Assembly: GCA_020631395.1 (NCBI GenBank)
Contig: JAHDHI010000017.1
Location: 1 to 64,000, forward strand
DNA: 64,000 nt
Origin: Bizionia sp.
GTDB taxonomy: Bacteria > Bacteroidota > Bacteroidia > Flavobacteriales > Flavobacteriaceae
Direction of reading: 5' to 3'
A program made the position numbers and the translations under genes. This document shows, piece by piece, positions 32,016 through 41,154 of the stretch. The notes under the pieces are model-generated. The model was not told the DNA's origin, did no database searches, and saw only the letters and a program-made list of their open reading frames with translations. Position 1 is the first letter of the stretch. Every line of letters starts with the position of its first letter.

Positions 32016-32599
32016 ATAATTCTTAAATTTATTGTATTGTAAAAGCGTTGTACAAATATAATAAATGATTTAAAAAGAGGTGAAAAATCTCAGTTTCTTT
32101 GCATTCATAAAGTATAAAAATAAGTGCAATCAAATTTCTGAGGAAAAGCGATGAAAATAAACACGTAAAGTAAAATATTGTTGTTCAAAAGAATCAAACA
32201 CCTTACCTGTTGGCAATGATCGATTTCTATCGATATACAAAACGTGGAAAGATGAGGTCTTATGGATATTATCCAAGTGAGAGTTGGGTGAGACAATCCC
32301 ATTTTTTTATGTCTGAGTATTAAAAGTATTCCTGGGGAAGCGTCTCCAGCTTCTTCCCTCCCAGCTTCTATTTCATTAAAAGGATGTAATGTTCTTTTTT
32401 ACAAAGTGGTTTTTGGAAGGAAATAACATCAGACTTTTTATCGACGATTATCTGTTTTCTTTATAAAAACATAACATACAATGGAATTTATCAATATGCC
32501 CACAACAGATGAGATTCCCAATAAAAAACAACAAAAGTAGTAGTAATTCCTTCATAAATTGCTAAATTCAATTTGTTATTTGTATTGATTATACCGGGT
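32016..32599. other. Intergenic region upstream of tssO
   Basis: About 580 bp without a supported gene. On the minus strand TATATTTG (32053-32060) is a good -7 box for tssO, about 38 bp before its ATG, although no clear -33 TTTG is visible. A GC-richer imperfect inverted repeat lies near 32334-32367 (GGGAAG and CTTCCC arms). Short open frames here have no recognisable product. Confidence 0.45.
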
Positions 32600-32953
32600 T
32601 TAATCTTTTGTCTTTTTACCTATTAGAATTCCCTTATTTAAACGAATTCCCAAAATAAAACTGAGTACCAGGGCTATCAAAATTGAAACTATAAGCATTG
32701 TTTCAAATCCATCTACTACGAGCAACAAAATGAATATTAGCATAAACACAGGGGCAATTACATAAAAGCTCTTTTTTTGTAATCCAATCGATTCAAACTG
32801 GCTAATGGCTGCAATAGCAAAAAAGAAACTCATTAACATAAACATACAAAAAGCATCATAGTCTCTTTCTGAAAAGTTTGTACTAAACTGAAATAAGACA
32901 AAACCAGCGATGACAATAAGAATTACTATAATAATCGGATTTTTTGAATTCAT
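32600..32953 (-). CDS. Small four-helix membrane protein
   Basis: A 117-residue protein that is almost entirely hydrophobic, with four predicted transmembrane segments (about 6-26, 34-52, 63-81 and 83-104) and a basic tail. I recognise no family. It follows the 305-aa DUF6708-like gene by 118 bp on the same strand, at the downstream end of the PAAR-effector module. An accessory or second immunity protein for the membrane-active effector is possible, but this is inferred from position only. Confidence 0.6.
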   Translation of the reverse strand: MNSKNPIIIVILIVIAGFVLFQFSTNFSERDYDAFCMFMLMSFFFAIAAISQFESIGLQKKSFYVIAPVFMLIFILLLVVDGFETMLIVSILIALVLSFILGIRLNKGILIGKKTKD

Positions 32954-33071
32954 CGAATATAATTTTAAGTTTTTATTTTTTCACAAATCTAAAGAAGACT
33001 TCTCTTATATTGGTTATATAAACTACCTAATGGGCTGTTAAGCCTATGTTTTATTTAAAAAAATGCTTCGT

Positions 33072-33989
33072 CTATTCAAACGAATCCTCTTTGAGTTCCC
33101 CTGTATGACTCCTCTTATAATGTTTACTAAAAGGTGAAACATTAAAATAAGCTTCCTTTTTACTAGGGATGTAATCCTCATCTTTCCAATAGGCTTCACG
33201 AACTACTTGCTGTTCAACTGTAAATTCTGGTGTAGGTATTAGACTTTTAAACAAAGGGGGAGGAAAACCTTCTTTTTTTCTACGTTGAAAATCGGCTTCT
33301 CTAAAGTCATCAAAAGCAGTTCCAGGAGGTAATGGTCTATTTTTATCCATATACCATACATATAGAGACCAAGTGACTTTTGGCTTATTAGATCCAGCAC
33401 TCATCATTAAATAATCATTATCATACCAAGGTCTCCAAGAACGAGTATCTATAAAAAATTGTAATTCGGGACCAGTATAAGAATATTTAGACCGCATCAT
33501 TGCCCTACTAGTAGCTTTTAAATGAGTAAAGGGAATCGTGAAATAATCTACTCTATTAGATTTAGGCATTGTAATCAAACCATTTAACCTATTAAAAGTC
33601 ACATAGGTTTGTTCAGGAGCCGTTTTGTGTTTTTTCCATTGATTATAGGCTAGTATTAGAAAAGGAATACCTATAAATAAATAAACGAGCAAATAAGACA
33701 TTTCCGTAACCTCTCCATTTCTAATGCTTGTAACAATAGGTAGGAAAATTGAAAAAAAAACAAAAACACCAATATATATATATATGCCATCCTTTGAGGT
33801 ACTTTTATGCGAAGGCATCCATTCTTTTATTTTTGTTTCATTGAAGATAGGATAATAAGTCTTATTTTTATCTCTATGCTCAGTTGTGATTTCTTCAGGC
33901 TGCTGATAAATTACAAACGGTAAAAATCGTCCTTTTTTAAAGCGTGGCGCTTTATGGTAGTCAAAATCTACATCTATTCTTTTCTCCAT
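33072..33989 (-). CDS. DUF6708-like membrane protein, candidate immunity protein
   Basis: A 305-residue protein with two transmembrane segments (about 68-90 and 98-118). Its C-terminal half contains the stretch PLPPGTAFDDFREADFQRRK and FPPPLF, which I associate with the DUF6708 family encoded beside pore-forming T6SS effectors in proteobacteria. The association is from memory and was not searched. The gene overlaps the effector's stop by 16 bp, which implies coupled translation, a hallmark of toxin-immunity pairs. The likely role is protection of the inner membrane against the 993-aa effector. An effector-loading role is the alternative. Confidence 0.7.
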   Translation of the reverse strand: MEKRIDVDFDYHKAPRFKKGRFLPFVIYQQPEEITTEHRDKNKTYYPIFNETKIKEWMPSHKSTSKDGIYIYIGVFVFFSIFLPIVTSIRNGEVTEMSYLLVYLFIGIPFLILAYNQWKKHKTAPEQTYVTFNRLNGLITMPKSNRVDYFTIPFTHLKATSRAMMRSKYSYTGPELQFFIDTRSWRPWYDNDYLMMSAGSNKPKVTWSLYVWYMDKNRPLPPGTAFDDFREADFQRRKKEGFPPPLFKSLIPTPEFTVEQQVVREAYWKDEDYIPSKKEAYFNVSPFSKHYKRSHTGELKEDSFE

Positions 33990-36955
33990 TTATTTTTTGT
34001 TGTCAATTCTTTTTCGGTACCTACAAATACTCTATCGTTTATACCGTCACTATGATAAAAACCAGACATATAATCAGTTCTTATTACAGGAAAAATTCCA
34101 GCAACATAACGTTTTTTTCCATTTCGATTAAGAGGAAAATGTTGCGTATCGTCAATATCTATTCGACATAAAATTAATATCATACCATTTTCTGATAAAG
34201 CTAGACCTGACATATTTAAGGTTGCAGTGACGGAAGGAGCTTTGTCTTTCACAATAGGATCAATAGTTATTTGTTTTACTGTCCCTTTGGTAATATCTTG
34301 ATAATTGTTACTTCCTAAGCCTTTAGGTAAATATAATACTTTGCCATCTAGAATTTCAGTATCAGTAAGAAACCCCCCAAAACTAATCGTTGCCTTTACC
34401 TCTTCAATTTTATATTTAGAGAGTGTGGTAATACTTTTGTCAGAATAACTCCCTGCGACAAGTGTATCGCCTACCTGTGATTGTTTTTCTACCTTAAGTC
34501 GTATTCTACCACTTACCAAAATATCCATTAAAGCCTCGTATTGTTTTGTTAGATCTATCCAATTTGTAAACCCTGCCTTATGCATCTCCGTTCTGGTTTC
34601 TAATTTTACATGCTGGTTGATTTGCTTAATATAGTCACCTTTAAATTCTACAGCATCCCAAAAGATATAAGACGAAGGAATGTTACCAAAAATTCCGTTT
34701 TTCGCAATGCGCTCCAAGGGAGAATCTTCTAAGTAGGCTGCATAAAACCCAACACAAAGCCCCACAAGAAGCAACCCCCAACCAACTGGGTTCCAGCCCA
34801 TTACAACGCCACCAGCTAATAACACCCCTGCAAGACCTAAGGCGGCGGAAGCCGTATATGCTACTGCTGCATCATAATCTCGCTCCCAATAATTAAGTCC
34901 TGCTTCTGCGGTATCAATTAGTATTCCTGCATACCCTACTTTTGTGGCTATTTTGCTCGTTCTTCCAGCAAAAGCCTTCAACACATCTACATCCATCATT
35001 TTTGCTTGCATTTTAATAAGTTTAATATTGCGAACTCCTACATGTGCATCTGCAATAGCTGTGAAAAATTTACTTATATTTAATCCAAATTGATAATCAT
35101 TGTCGGCTTTTCGTAAAGCAACTGAGGCAAGCCCTAGATTAACAAAACTAAGATTGCGTAGTAGTTTTGTCCAAAATGGGCTTCCTTGAAAGTCTCTAAT
35201 ACCACTTAGTGCATCACTATCTATCGTTTTTTCAAAAGCTGTAGTAAAGACAATTTGTTTGGCAGACATTAGTTTATCAAATCCTTTAATCGACTTTTTA
35301 CTAGCCCTTTTAAATTCTTTTATAGATTTTTTATTAATGTTTAGCATTTTTTTTACAAAATCCGTTCTTCCAAATTCAGATTTCCTAAATTCTTTTCCTA
35401 AATCGACTAACTCAAAAACTACATCTTGTAATACTCCTTTAATTTTAAATTGGGTACTATTCATAGTTTTTACCCAAGCCTCTAATATGTCATCACCTTC
35501 TTCTACTATTCCTTTTGCTATATCCATTATAGCATTGGTAATACCAAGAAACTTTAGGTAATTGGCTTTACCTTCAACATCTTCTAGAATAGTCGTTTCA
35601 TTAAATATTTTGCCAATGGTGTTTTTTCCTTTTAAAACTCCTTTTATAAACTCTTTTCCTTCATTAGTACTAGAACTCCATTCTCCTGCTTCTTTTGCTG
35701 TTTCCAAAAAACTATCTTTAAAATTTGCAGGTTGCCAAAGCTCTAACAATAATTTTGCTTTGGTATACTTAGATAGAGCTATTCGTTCAGTGGTATTCTC
35801 TAAATAATCATTTTCTATTTTAGCATAATAACTACTGTTGGCATAATCTATTAAAGCCTTTTTCGCTTTTTTAATTTTTCTTTTTAATGCTAGTCTTTCT
35901 TTAGTCGCTAATACAATATTTAACCTAGCTGCATCAATTTCTTCTCCTATTTTATCAATGTTATCCTCACTCGAAAAGGCAATAGATTTTAGGTTTACTC
36001 CAATATTGTATAAAGCCTCTATTTGTTTAAGCTTATCAGACGTCACAAGTTTAGAGGGATTTTGACCATTTCGCAACGCTCTCTCAATTCTTGATGTCTT
36101 TATCCCGGTTTTCATGGAAATCATCAGGGCATCCATCTTATTCCATAAATATTTTAGATAATTAGAAAACTCTTCTAATATTCCTACTGGATCATGTAAA
36201 CACAAAGTAGCATCCAGTTTATAACTCTCAGTATTAGTTTTTTCATCTGACATGGCAATATTATAGTTTTGGTCTAAAAAACTATGTTCTATTTGCCCTT
36301 CAGGAATAAATAGCATATTATTTATCATCTGATCCCATGAAGCAGCATTGTCTTGGGGTTCATTGTTGACGTGTTTGGTAAGGTCATATTTTTGCATACG
36401 GCCTTTTCGCTTGGTGCTATCGTTACGCATACTTTTAAAAAAAGCAGCACTCCATTGTATTTCTGAGTAGGCAAACCATAATACATCTGTCGCTTCTGCA
36501 ACATATTGATCAATTTGAACAGCATTGTTTTTAACTTTTCTCAAGTCCTTTTCCTCTTGAGATTTGTCAATTTCACTAAGAAGCCCTCCTAGTCCTACTT
36601 CCCATTCACTCCATCCATTTTTTTTAGTTTCATTTATTACATACAAAAAACCTGAGCGTAATCCTGTACCAGCATAGACATATTCACTTAATCCATTGAC
36701 TTTTGGAGCTCCTTTAGGAGTAGTTAGAGGTGTAAATTGATCTTGTTTTGCTCCTTCTAACATTAAAGGAGCATACTTAGAAGTTCGATTAATCAATGCG
36801 ATACGTAATAAATTCATACGAATCCCAGGTTTAATAACTTGCAATGCAGAACTACTATCTACACTTGTAACACCTTTTCCTTCTGCAGTAAAGGTACACT
36901 CGTACAATATGCCATCGTATTGTCCTGCTTTTTTTTCCTCATTTACTTCTGCCAT
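33974..36955 (-). CDS. MIX-like, putative pore-forming T6SS effector
   Basis: A 993-residue protein. Near the N-terminus, residues 99-107 read LRSGFLYVI and fit the MIX signature hRxGhhYhh of T6SS effectors (Arg100, Gly102, Tyr105). A long helical region follows (about 240-690). Then comes a very hydrophobic, glycine-rich hairpin at about 695-745 (LAGVLLAGGVVMGWNPVGWG), and DSPLERIAKNGIFG shortly after. Layout and motifs resemble the VasX/BTH_I2691 class of membrane-disrupting effectors. The C-terminal ~230 residues are beta-rich. It begins 22 bp after the PAAR gene, so PAAR probably carries it, and the overlapping downstream gene is its likely immunity protein. Pore formation is inferred from the hydrophobic hairpin. 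Confidence 0.75.
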   Translation of the reverse strand: MAEVNEEKKAGQYDGILYECTFTAEGKGVTSVDSSSALQVIKPGIRMNLLRIALINRTSKYAPLMLEGAKQDQFTPLTTPKGAPKVNGLSEYVYAGTGLRSGFLYVINETKKNGWSEWEVGLGGLLSEIDKSQEEKDLRKVKNNAVQIDQYVAEATDVLWFAYSEIQWSAAFFKSMRNDSTKRKGRMQKYDLTKHVNNEPQDNAASWDQMINNMLFIPEGQIEHSFLDQNYNIAMSDEKTNTESYKLDATLCLHDPVGILEEFSNYLKYLWNKMDALMISMKTGIKTSRIERALRNGQNPSKLVTSDKLKQIEALYNIGVNLKSIAFSSEDNIDKIGEEIDAARLNIVLATKERLALKRKIKKAKKALIDYANSSYYAKIENDYLENTTERIALSKYTKAKLLLELWQPANFKDSFLETAKEAGEWSSSTNEGKEFIKGVLKGKNTIGKIFNETTILEDVEGKANYLKFLGITNAIMDIAKGIVEEGDDILEAWVKTMNSTQFKIKGVLQDVVFELVDLGKEFRKSEFGRTDFVKKMLNINKKSIKEFKRASKKSIKGFDKLMSAKQIVFTTAFEKTIDSDALSGIRDFQGSPFWTKLLRNLSFVNLGLASVALRKADNDYQFGLNISKFFTAIADAHVGVRNIKLIKMQAKMMDVDVLKAFAGRTSKIATKVGYAGILIDTAEAGLNYWERDYDAAVAYTASAALGLAGVLLAGGVVMGWNPVGWGLLLVGLCVGFYAAYLEDSPLERIAKNGIFGNIPSSYIFWDAVEFKGDYIKQINQHVKLETRTEMHKAGFTNWIDLTKQYEALMDILVSGRIRLKVEKQSQVGDTLVAGSYSDKSITTLSKYKIEEVKATISFGGFLTDTEILDGKVLYLPKGLGSNNYQDITKGTVKQITIDPIVKDKAPSVTATLNMSGLALSENGMILILCRIDIDDTQHFPLNRNGKKRYVAGIFPVIRTDYMSGFYHSDGINDRVFVGTEKELTTKNKWRKE

Positions 36956-36977
36956 ACCTATTATTTATAATGAGATT

Positions 36978-37655
36978 TTACTTCTCTTTGGTTTCCCAAG
37001 TAACTTCCACTTGTTTGTCCTTAACAGTACCCGATAAGGTTACTTTTTTTGGTTCTCCTCCTTCTTCTTCCGGCGGTAAGTTTAATGTAAAGGTCACAGT
37101 TTCTCCATCATCAAAATTTATAACACTGGCTCTTAAGGTCACTTCTGTAATGACTGAAGATTTTCTTGTAATCTTTTCTTCCTTTAACCATTGTAAATTG
37201 AATATTCTTGGTTCCCCTTCATCTTCCTCTTTTAACTTTGCTTGATTTTCCTCTGCTTCTGCTAAAGAATTACCACTTAAAGAAGCTAACATTCTATCTT
37301 TAATTGTAATTTTAGGAAAAGGGATTTTATTTACTGCCATAGTGACTGGAGGCAATGGGATAGCGCCACCAATTATAACATTAGGTTCACCTTGTGTAAC
37401 AGCTCCTCCGTGGGCAGTCATATCTCCAACACATACAACAGGTACCCCATTAAAAAATACATTTGGTGCTCCTTGAGCAATGACATCTGGTGGGCCAACG
37501 CATACACACATATCTCCCATTAGTGCCGCGGGTTTGTTATTTATCAAAACATTTGGGGCTCCTGGTCCGGAAACTGGCCCGCCGATATGTGGAACTGTTC
37601 CGCTACACATTGGGCAAACGTGCATACTTCCTATGGTTGCTACTGGTCCTGGCAT
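36978..37655 (-). CDS. PAAR spike protein with C-terminal extension
   Basis: A 225-residue protein whose first ~105 residues carry the PAAR-type repeats (HVCPMCSGTVPHIGGPV, GAPNVLINNKPAALMGD, GAPNVFFNGVPVVCVGD, GEPNVIIGG). Cys and His residues suit the metal-bound tip of the cone. The typical start MPGPVATIG supports this ATG. The remaining ~120 residues look like a beta-sandwich (FDDGETVTFTLNLPPEEEGG) that could act as an adaptor. PAAR caps VgrG and carries effectors. The gene lies directly before the MIX-like effector, which it probably recruits. Confidence 0.92.
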   Translation of the reverse strand: MPGPVATIGSMHVCPMCSGTVPHIGGPVSGPGAPNVLINNKPAALMGDMCVCVGPPDVIAQGAPNVFFNGVPVVCVGDMTAHGGAVTQGEPNVIIGGAIPLPPVTMAVNKIPFPKITIKDRMLASLSGNSLAEAEENQAKLKEEDEGEPRIFNLQWLKEEKITRKSSVITEVTLRASVINFDDGETVTFTLNLPPEEEGGEPKKVTLSGTVKDKQVEVTWETKEK

Positions 37656-37789
37656 GATTTATTCTTTTTTATAATCAACTTGTAAAACTTAATATAATTC
37701 AAGTCTTTTTTAATCAATAATCCTGTGACATCTGCAAAAAAATTGATTTTTCAAACTTCTACCTTAATTAGGTTTTATCACATATTTTA

Positions 37790-38440
37790 TTATTCACTCT
37801 TTCTACTTATTTCTATAGCTTCTATTTTATATGTATTGTCATAACCTATCTTATCCTTTACCATCAAATGCCCGCTCCCTTTGTATACCCAGGGTACTTT
37901 TGAACTTATGTAATATCCAACTGGTTTGTCACAATCCTCAAATGTAATTTCATAACTATTATTTCCTTTGTGAAAGTTAGAAAATTCATATTCTGAGTTA
38001 TTTATTAAATCTGCCATAACAATTGTTTTACTCAATGGAATTCCTTGAAACAAAATCACAAGGTTTCTGTTTGAATTCATAGATTCAAAATCAACTGAAA
38101 TATAATTGATACTTTGATTGCTTTTCCCTTCTCGAACTGATACAACCCCATCTAACCATGTATAAAAGTTCTTACCATTAAATGCTTTTTCAATAGTTTC
38201 AGGCTTTCCTAAGACAGAGAACAATTCATCAATAGTAGACCCCATTGTTATGACTTTTTCATTATATACCATCTCACACGCATTCAACTTGATACGATGC
38301 TCTTGCTCATTGAAGATCTTAAGCATCTTACGAACTTGTGGAGTATCTTTGACTTTGGACTTTACAGTTTGTGTGTTACCATTACAGGATACTAAAATAA
38401 ATATGATAATTATATATATAATATGCTTCACTTCATTCAT
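37790..38440 (-). CDS. Lipoprotein, DUF7738-like, possible orphan immunity
   Basis: I prefer the internal ATG at 38440 (MNEVKHIIYIIIIFILVSCN) over the upstream one at 38497. It yields a clean lipoprotein signal with the lipid-accepting Cys in LVSC, while the longer version buries it. The mature ~200 residues contain a pattern (MVYNEKVITMGSTIDELFSV, LGKPETIEKAF, YTWLDGVVSVREG) that I link, from memory, to the DUF7738 family found near secretion and toxin loci. It lies between vgrG and PAAR without an adjacent uncharacterised effector. This suggests an orphan immunity protein left after effector exchange. The function is unproven. Confidence 0.65.
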   Translation of the reverse strand: MNEVKHIIYIIIIFILVSCNGNTQTVKSKVKDTPQVRKMLKIFNEQEHRIKLNACEMVYNEKVITMGSTIDELFSVLGKPETIEKAFNGKNFYTWLDGVVSVREGKSNQSINYISVDFESMNSNRNLVILFQGIPLSKTIVMADLINNSEYEFSNFHKGNNSYEITFEDCDKPVGYYISSKVPWVYKGSGHLMVKDKIGYDNTYKIEAIEISRKSE

Positions 38441-38536
38441 TATTAATGACTTTATGCGTTTTTTTACAGGAAATTTCAATCCAAATTCATTCACCAAGGC
38501 ATCATATTCCTTAAATAGAAATGAGTTTTGATTTTA

Positions 38537-40354
38537 TTAGATCACATCAATTTTACCACTGGCTCCTTGCACTACAACCATTGCTTTACCAGCCACCTTG
38601 GTTTGCGTGCCTATCAACTCCGCACCTAACTTACCTTCGACCAAAACATCCTGTCCTTTTATACTAGCATTAGTTTTTGCTTCTAGAGCTAGACTAGCCT
38701 TACTTTTAATAGATGTATTCCCTTCTGCTTGCATACTTGTTTTACCCTTGGATAAGACAGCCATATCTCCTTCTGAAGCTACATCTATGTTTCCTTTTGC
38801 TTGAATATCTATATTTTCTTCAACCACCATCTTAATGTTCTTGGCTGTAAATTCAATGTTTTCAGTAGCAGTAATATATAACGACTTGGCCTTAGTATCA
38901 AATGTTATGATACTGCCTTCATTGTCGTAGATATTTATCTTCTCTTCTCCATTGGTGTCATCAAACTCGATGGTATGCCCGCTTCTGGTTCGAATGGCCT
39001 TTATATCGTTACCATCCGTCTTCCATGAATCTGGTTTTTCACTTCCGTTGTATAGGCTTCCCATCATATATGGGCGTTCAGCATTCCCTCCTTCAAAGCC
39101 AACAAGAACTTCCTCACCCAATTCCGGGATAAAGTGAAATCCTTTATCTACTCCTGTGTGAGGAGATACTATACGAATCCAAGGAGTGACTTCTCCTACT
39201 ATTCTTTGCCAAGGAAACTGTACCTTTACACGTCCCAAACCTTCAGGGTCCGTATTCTCCATAACAATAGCCGTTTGCGTTTCACTTTTCGGAAATGCAT
39301 TTATGTTTGTGTTTGGATAGGCATCGAACTCTGCTGTTACTGCTTCAAATCTATTGTTATAGTCTCCATTCTCACTATTCGTGTGGGTTATGCTAGTTAC
39401 TCTGTAACGACTGCCTTCAACAATCACTATGTTTCCAAGGGCTACTCCTGGATTGTCGCTGACTCCATTGAGTTGTACTTGTTTTATTTCTATGGCCTTT
39501 TTTTGCAACTCTATGCTCGCATCCAAACGTTGTTTGGATTGAGAATCATTGTAATGGTTATGCCATACTTTGGTTTCCTTATTGTATATGGCATTGGCCT
39601 TGTTAGAAACAAAACCATTATAACCATTTGTACCTGCACTTATGTCTTTGGCATCTTTTTCATGAATCTCATCCTGCAAATAATCTGGAGTATAATACTT
39701 GTAGTTGTGAGATTGTGGCATAAGGCTTAAGTTGTATTCCTTTAAATCGAAACCATAGGTAAGATCGAGTTCTTCTGTATTTGGAGTCCCGAACACCAAT
39801 TGTTTCCCATTGTAATAGAACCATTCACCATATAGGGCAGCCAATCTGCTGGTGTAGTCATAAGCACTTTCATTATGCTGAACAGAATAATGCAAAGGGT
39901 TATCATTCTTGGGTTGTATCAACAATTCGAGTTTGGACGTATCGTAACCTCTAAAGGTTTTGTCCAATATTTCTGAGATAGACACATCATTATGCGATGC
40001 ATAATGAGGCCCATCGTCTGCCAAGAATGTTGGGCTTTGTGCTTTTATGACTATTTCGTCTCCAGAACTGGCCTCATATCCTTTTATTGTTTTTATTTGG
40101 GTAACAACCCCTTTGAATTCCAAAGTTTTATAGCCTACAAAATCGTCTAAGGCACTCACTTGCACCGTAAGTGTTTCTCCTAAAAAGTTTTTACTTGACT
40201 CTCCCAAGTCAGTAGACAGATCTTCTAAAACATCCATACGACACACGAGCTCTAACATATGATGTGAATCCAATTGTTGATGCAATACAAACCTCTTAAA
40301 GGTCGCTATTTCATTTCCGCCTATATATATACTGGTCGTTGATTGTAATGCCAT
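38537..40354 (-). CDS. vgrG: T6SS spike protein VgrG (TssI)
   Basis: A 605-residue VgrG. It has a gp27-like N-terminal part (residues 1-350, with HYSVQHNESAYDYTSRLAAL), a gp5-like OB-fold (about 368-460, GLGRVKVQFPWQ, PHTGVDKGFHFIPELGEEVL) and a repetitive beta-helix end (alternating IDIQAKGNIDVASEGD-type strands) that forms the needle tip. No extra C-terminal toxin domain is present, so its cargo must come from separate genes such as PAAR. It is encoded 14 bp after the lipoprotein at 40369 in the same operon. Confidence 0.95.
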   Translation of the reverse strand: MALQSTTSIYIGGNEIATFKRFVLHQQLDSHHMLELVCRMDVLEDLSTDLGESSKNFLGETLTVQVSALDDFVGYKTLEFKGVVTQIKTIKGYEASSGDEIVIKAQSPTFLADDGPHYASHNDVSISEILDKTFRGYDTSKLELLIQPKNDNPLHYSVQHNESAYDYTSRLAALYGEWFYYNGKQLVFGTPNTEELDLTYGFDLKEYNLSLMPQSHNYKYYTPDYLQDEIHEKDAKDISAGTNGYNGFVSNKANAIYNKETKVWHNHYNDSQSKQRLDASIELQKKAIEIKQVQLNGVSDNPGVALGNIVIVEGSRYRVTSITHTNSENGDYNNRFEAVTAEFDAYPNTNINAFPKSETQTAIVMENTDPEGLGRVKVQFPWQRIVGEVTPWIRIVSPHTGVDKGFHFIPELGEEVLVGFEGGNAERPYMMGSLYNGSEKPDSWKTDGNDIKAIRTRSGHTIEFDDTNGEEKINIYDNEGSIITFDTKAKSLYITATENIEFTAKNIKMVVEENIDIQAKGNIDVASEGDMAVLSKGKTSMQAEGNTSIKSKASLALEAKTNASIKGQDVLVEGKLGAELIGTQTKVAGKAMVVVQGASGKIDVI

Positions 40355-40368
40355 AATAAAATGTATTT

Positions 40369-41154
40369 TTAGTTGTCTAACTTAATAAACGCTCCTTCTT
40401 TATATTTTAATTTTAATACCTTTCCCGTAGGTCTTTCAAAACCTGTTTCTTCCCCATCGTGAAAACTTGGTTTCATTTCCAGGTAGGTTATCTCTTTTTT
40501 TTCCTTGTCATATTTTGGTGAAACCTTATCCCCTCTTGGCTTAATAAAAACCAAACGGTCTTCTCCATCAAAACAACTTGAACAATCCGCTACTTTACCT
40601 TTTTCAAAACTCAAAAGCCTATACACATAGAAATCTTTTCCACTTCCATGTGTTCCATACCCCTTTACAAGGTATAAACCTTTGTCTACATCTTCAATTT
40701 CAAAATGAATGACATCGGTATAATGCAATAATTCATCATTCACACTATCATTTAACGACAATATCCCCGAATGTGTTTTTCCTTCTGCATCATATTGAAA
40801 TGCCGAATTGTAAATATGCCAAGAGCCTCCATTTAATTCATCCCATGAAAAGATCCTTAACTTCTTGTCTTTTGAAGCAATTACTTTAATTGTATTGGAC
40901 AACGAATCGAAAGGAAAGGAAATAGCTTTGTCACTCGACAATGTTTTTAGCAATGTCTCTTTAAACCTGTTTAGAATGGTATCTCTAGCTTCTCCCTTTT
41001 TACTTCCGTAGTCGTGTCTGTTTTCACTGTACTTGTCATAAATCTCGACCAACTGCAAATCCTTCTCATGCAATAGAACAGCTTCTCCATTTTGAGACTG
41101 GCAGCCTAATGTCAGACAAAATAAAATGACATATAATATGATGTTACCTTTCAT
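40369..41154 (-). CDS. Lipoprotein, candidate immunity to adjacent effector
   Basis: A frame from 41190 is open, but the ATG at 41154 gives a clear lipoprotein signal (MKGNIILYVILFCLTLGCQS) and overlaps the upstream stop as ATGA, so I use it. The mature protein (about 245 residues) has no domain I recognise. Translational coupling to the Hcp-linked candidate effector and a periplasmic lipid anchor fit an immunity protein that guards the cell wall or periplasm. The pairing is inferred; I see no sequence proof of binding. Confidence 0.7.
   Translation of the reverse strand: MKGNIILYVILFCLTLGCQSQNGEAVLLHEKDLQLVEIYDKYSENRHDYGSKKGEARDTILNRFKETLLKTLSSDKAISFPFDSLSNTIKVIASKDKKLRIFSWDELNGGSWHIYNSAFQYDAEGKTHSGILSLNDSVNDELLHYTDVIHFEIEDVDKGLYLVKGYGTHGSGKDFYVYRLLSFEKGKVADCSSCFDGEDRLVFIKPRGDKVSPKYDKEKKEITYLEMKPSFHDGEETGFERPTGKVLKLKYKEGAFIKLDN

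Noticed and set aside
32105..32302. 65-codon minus-strand frame upstream of tssO
   Set aside because: It overlaps the tssO promoter side, has no recognisable product and lacks a start signal.
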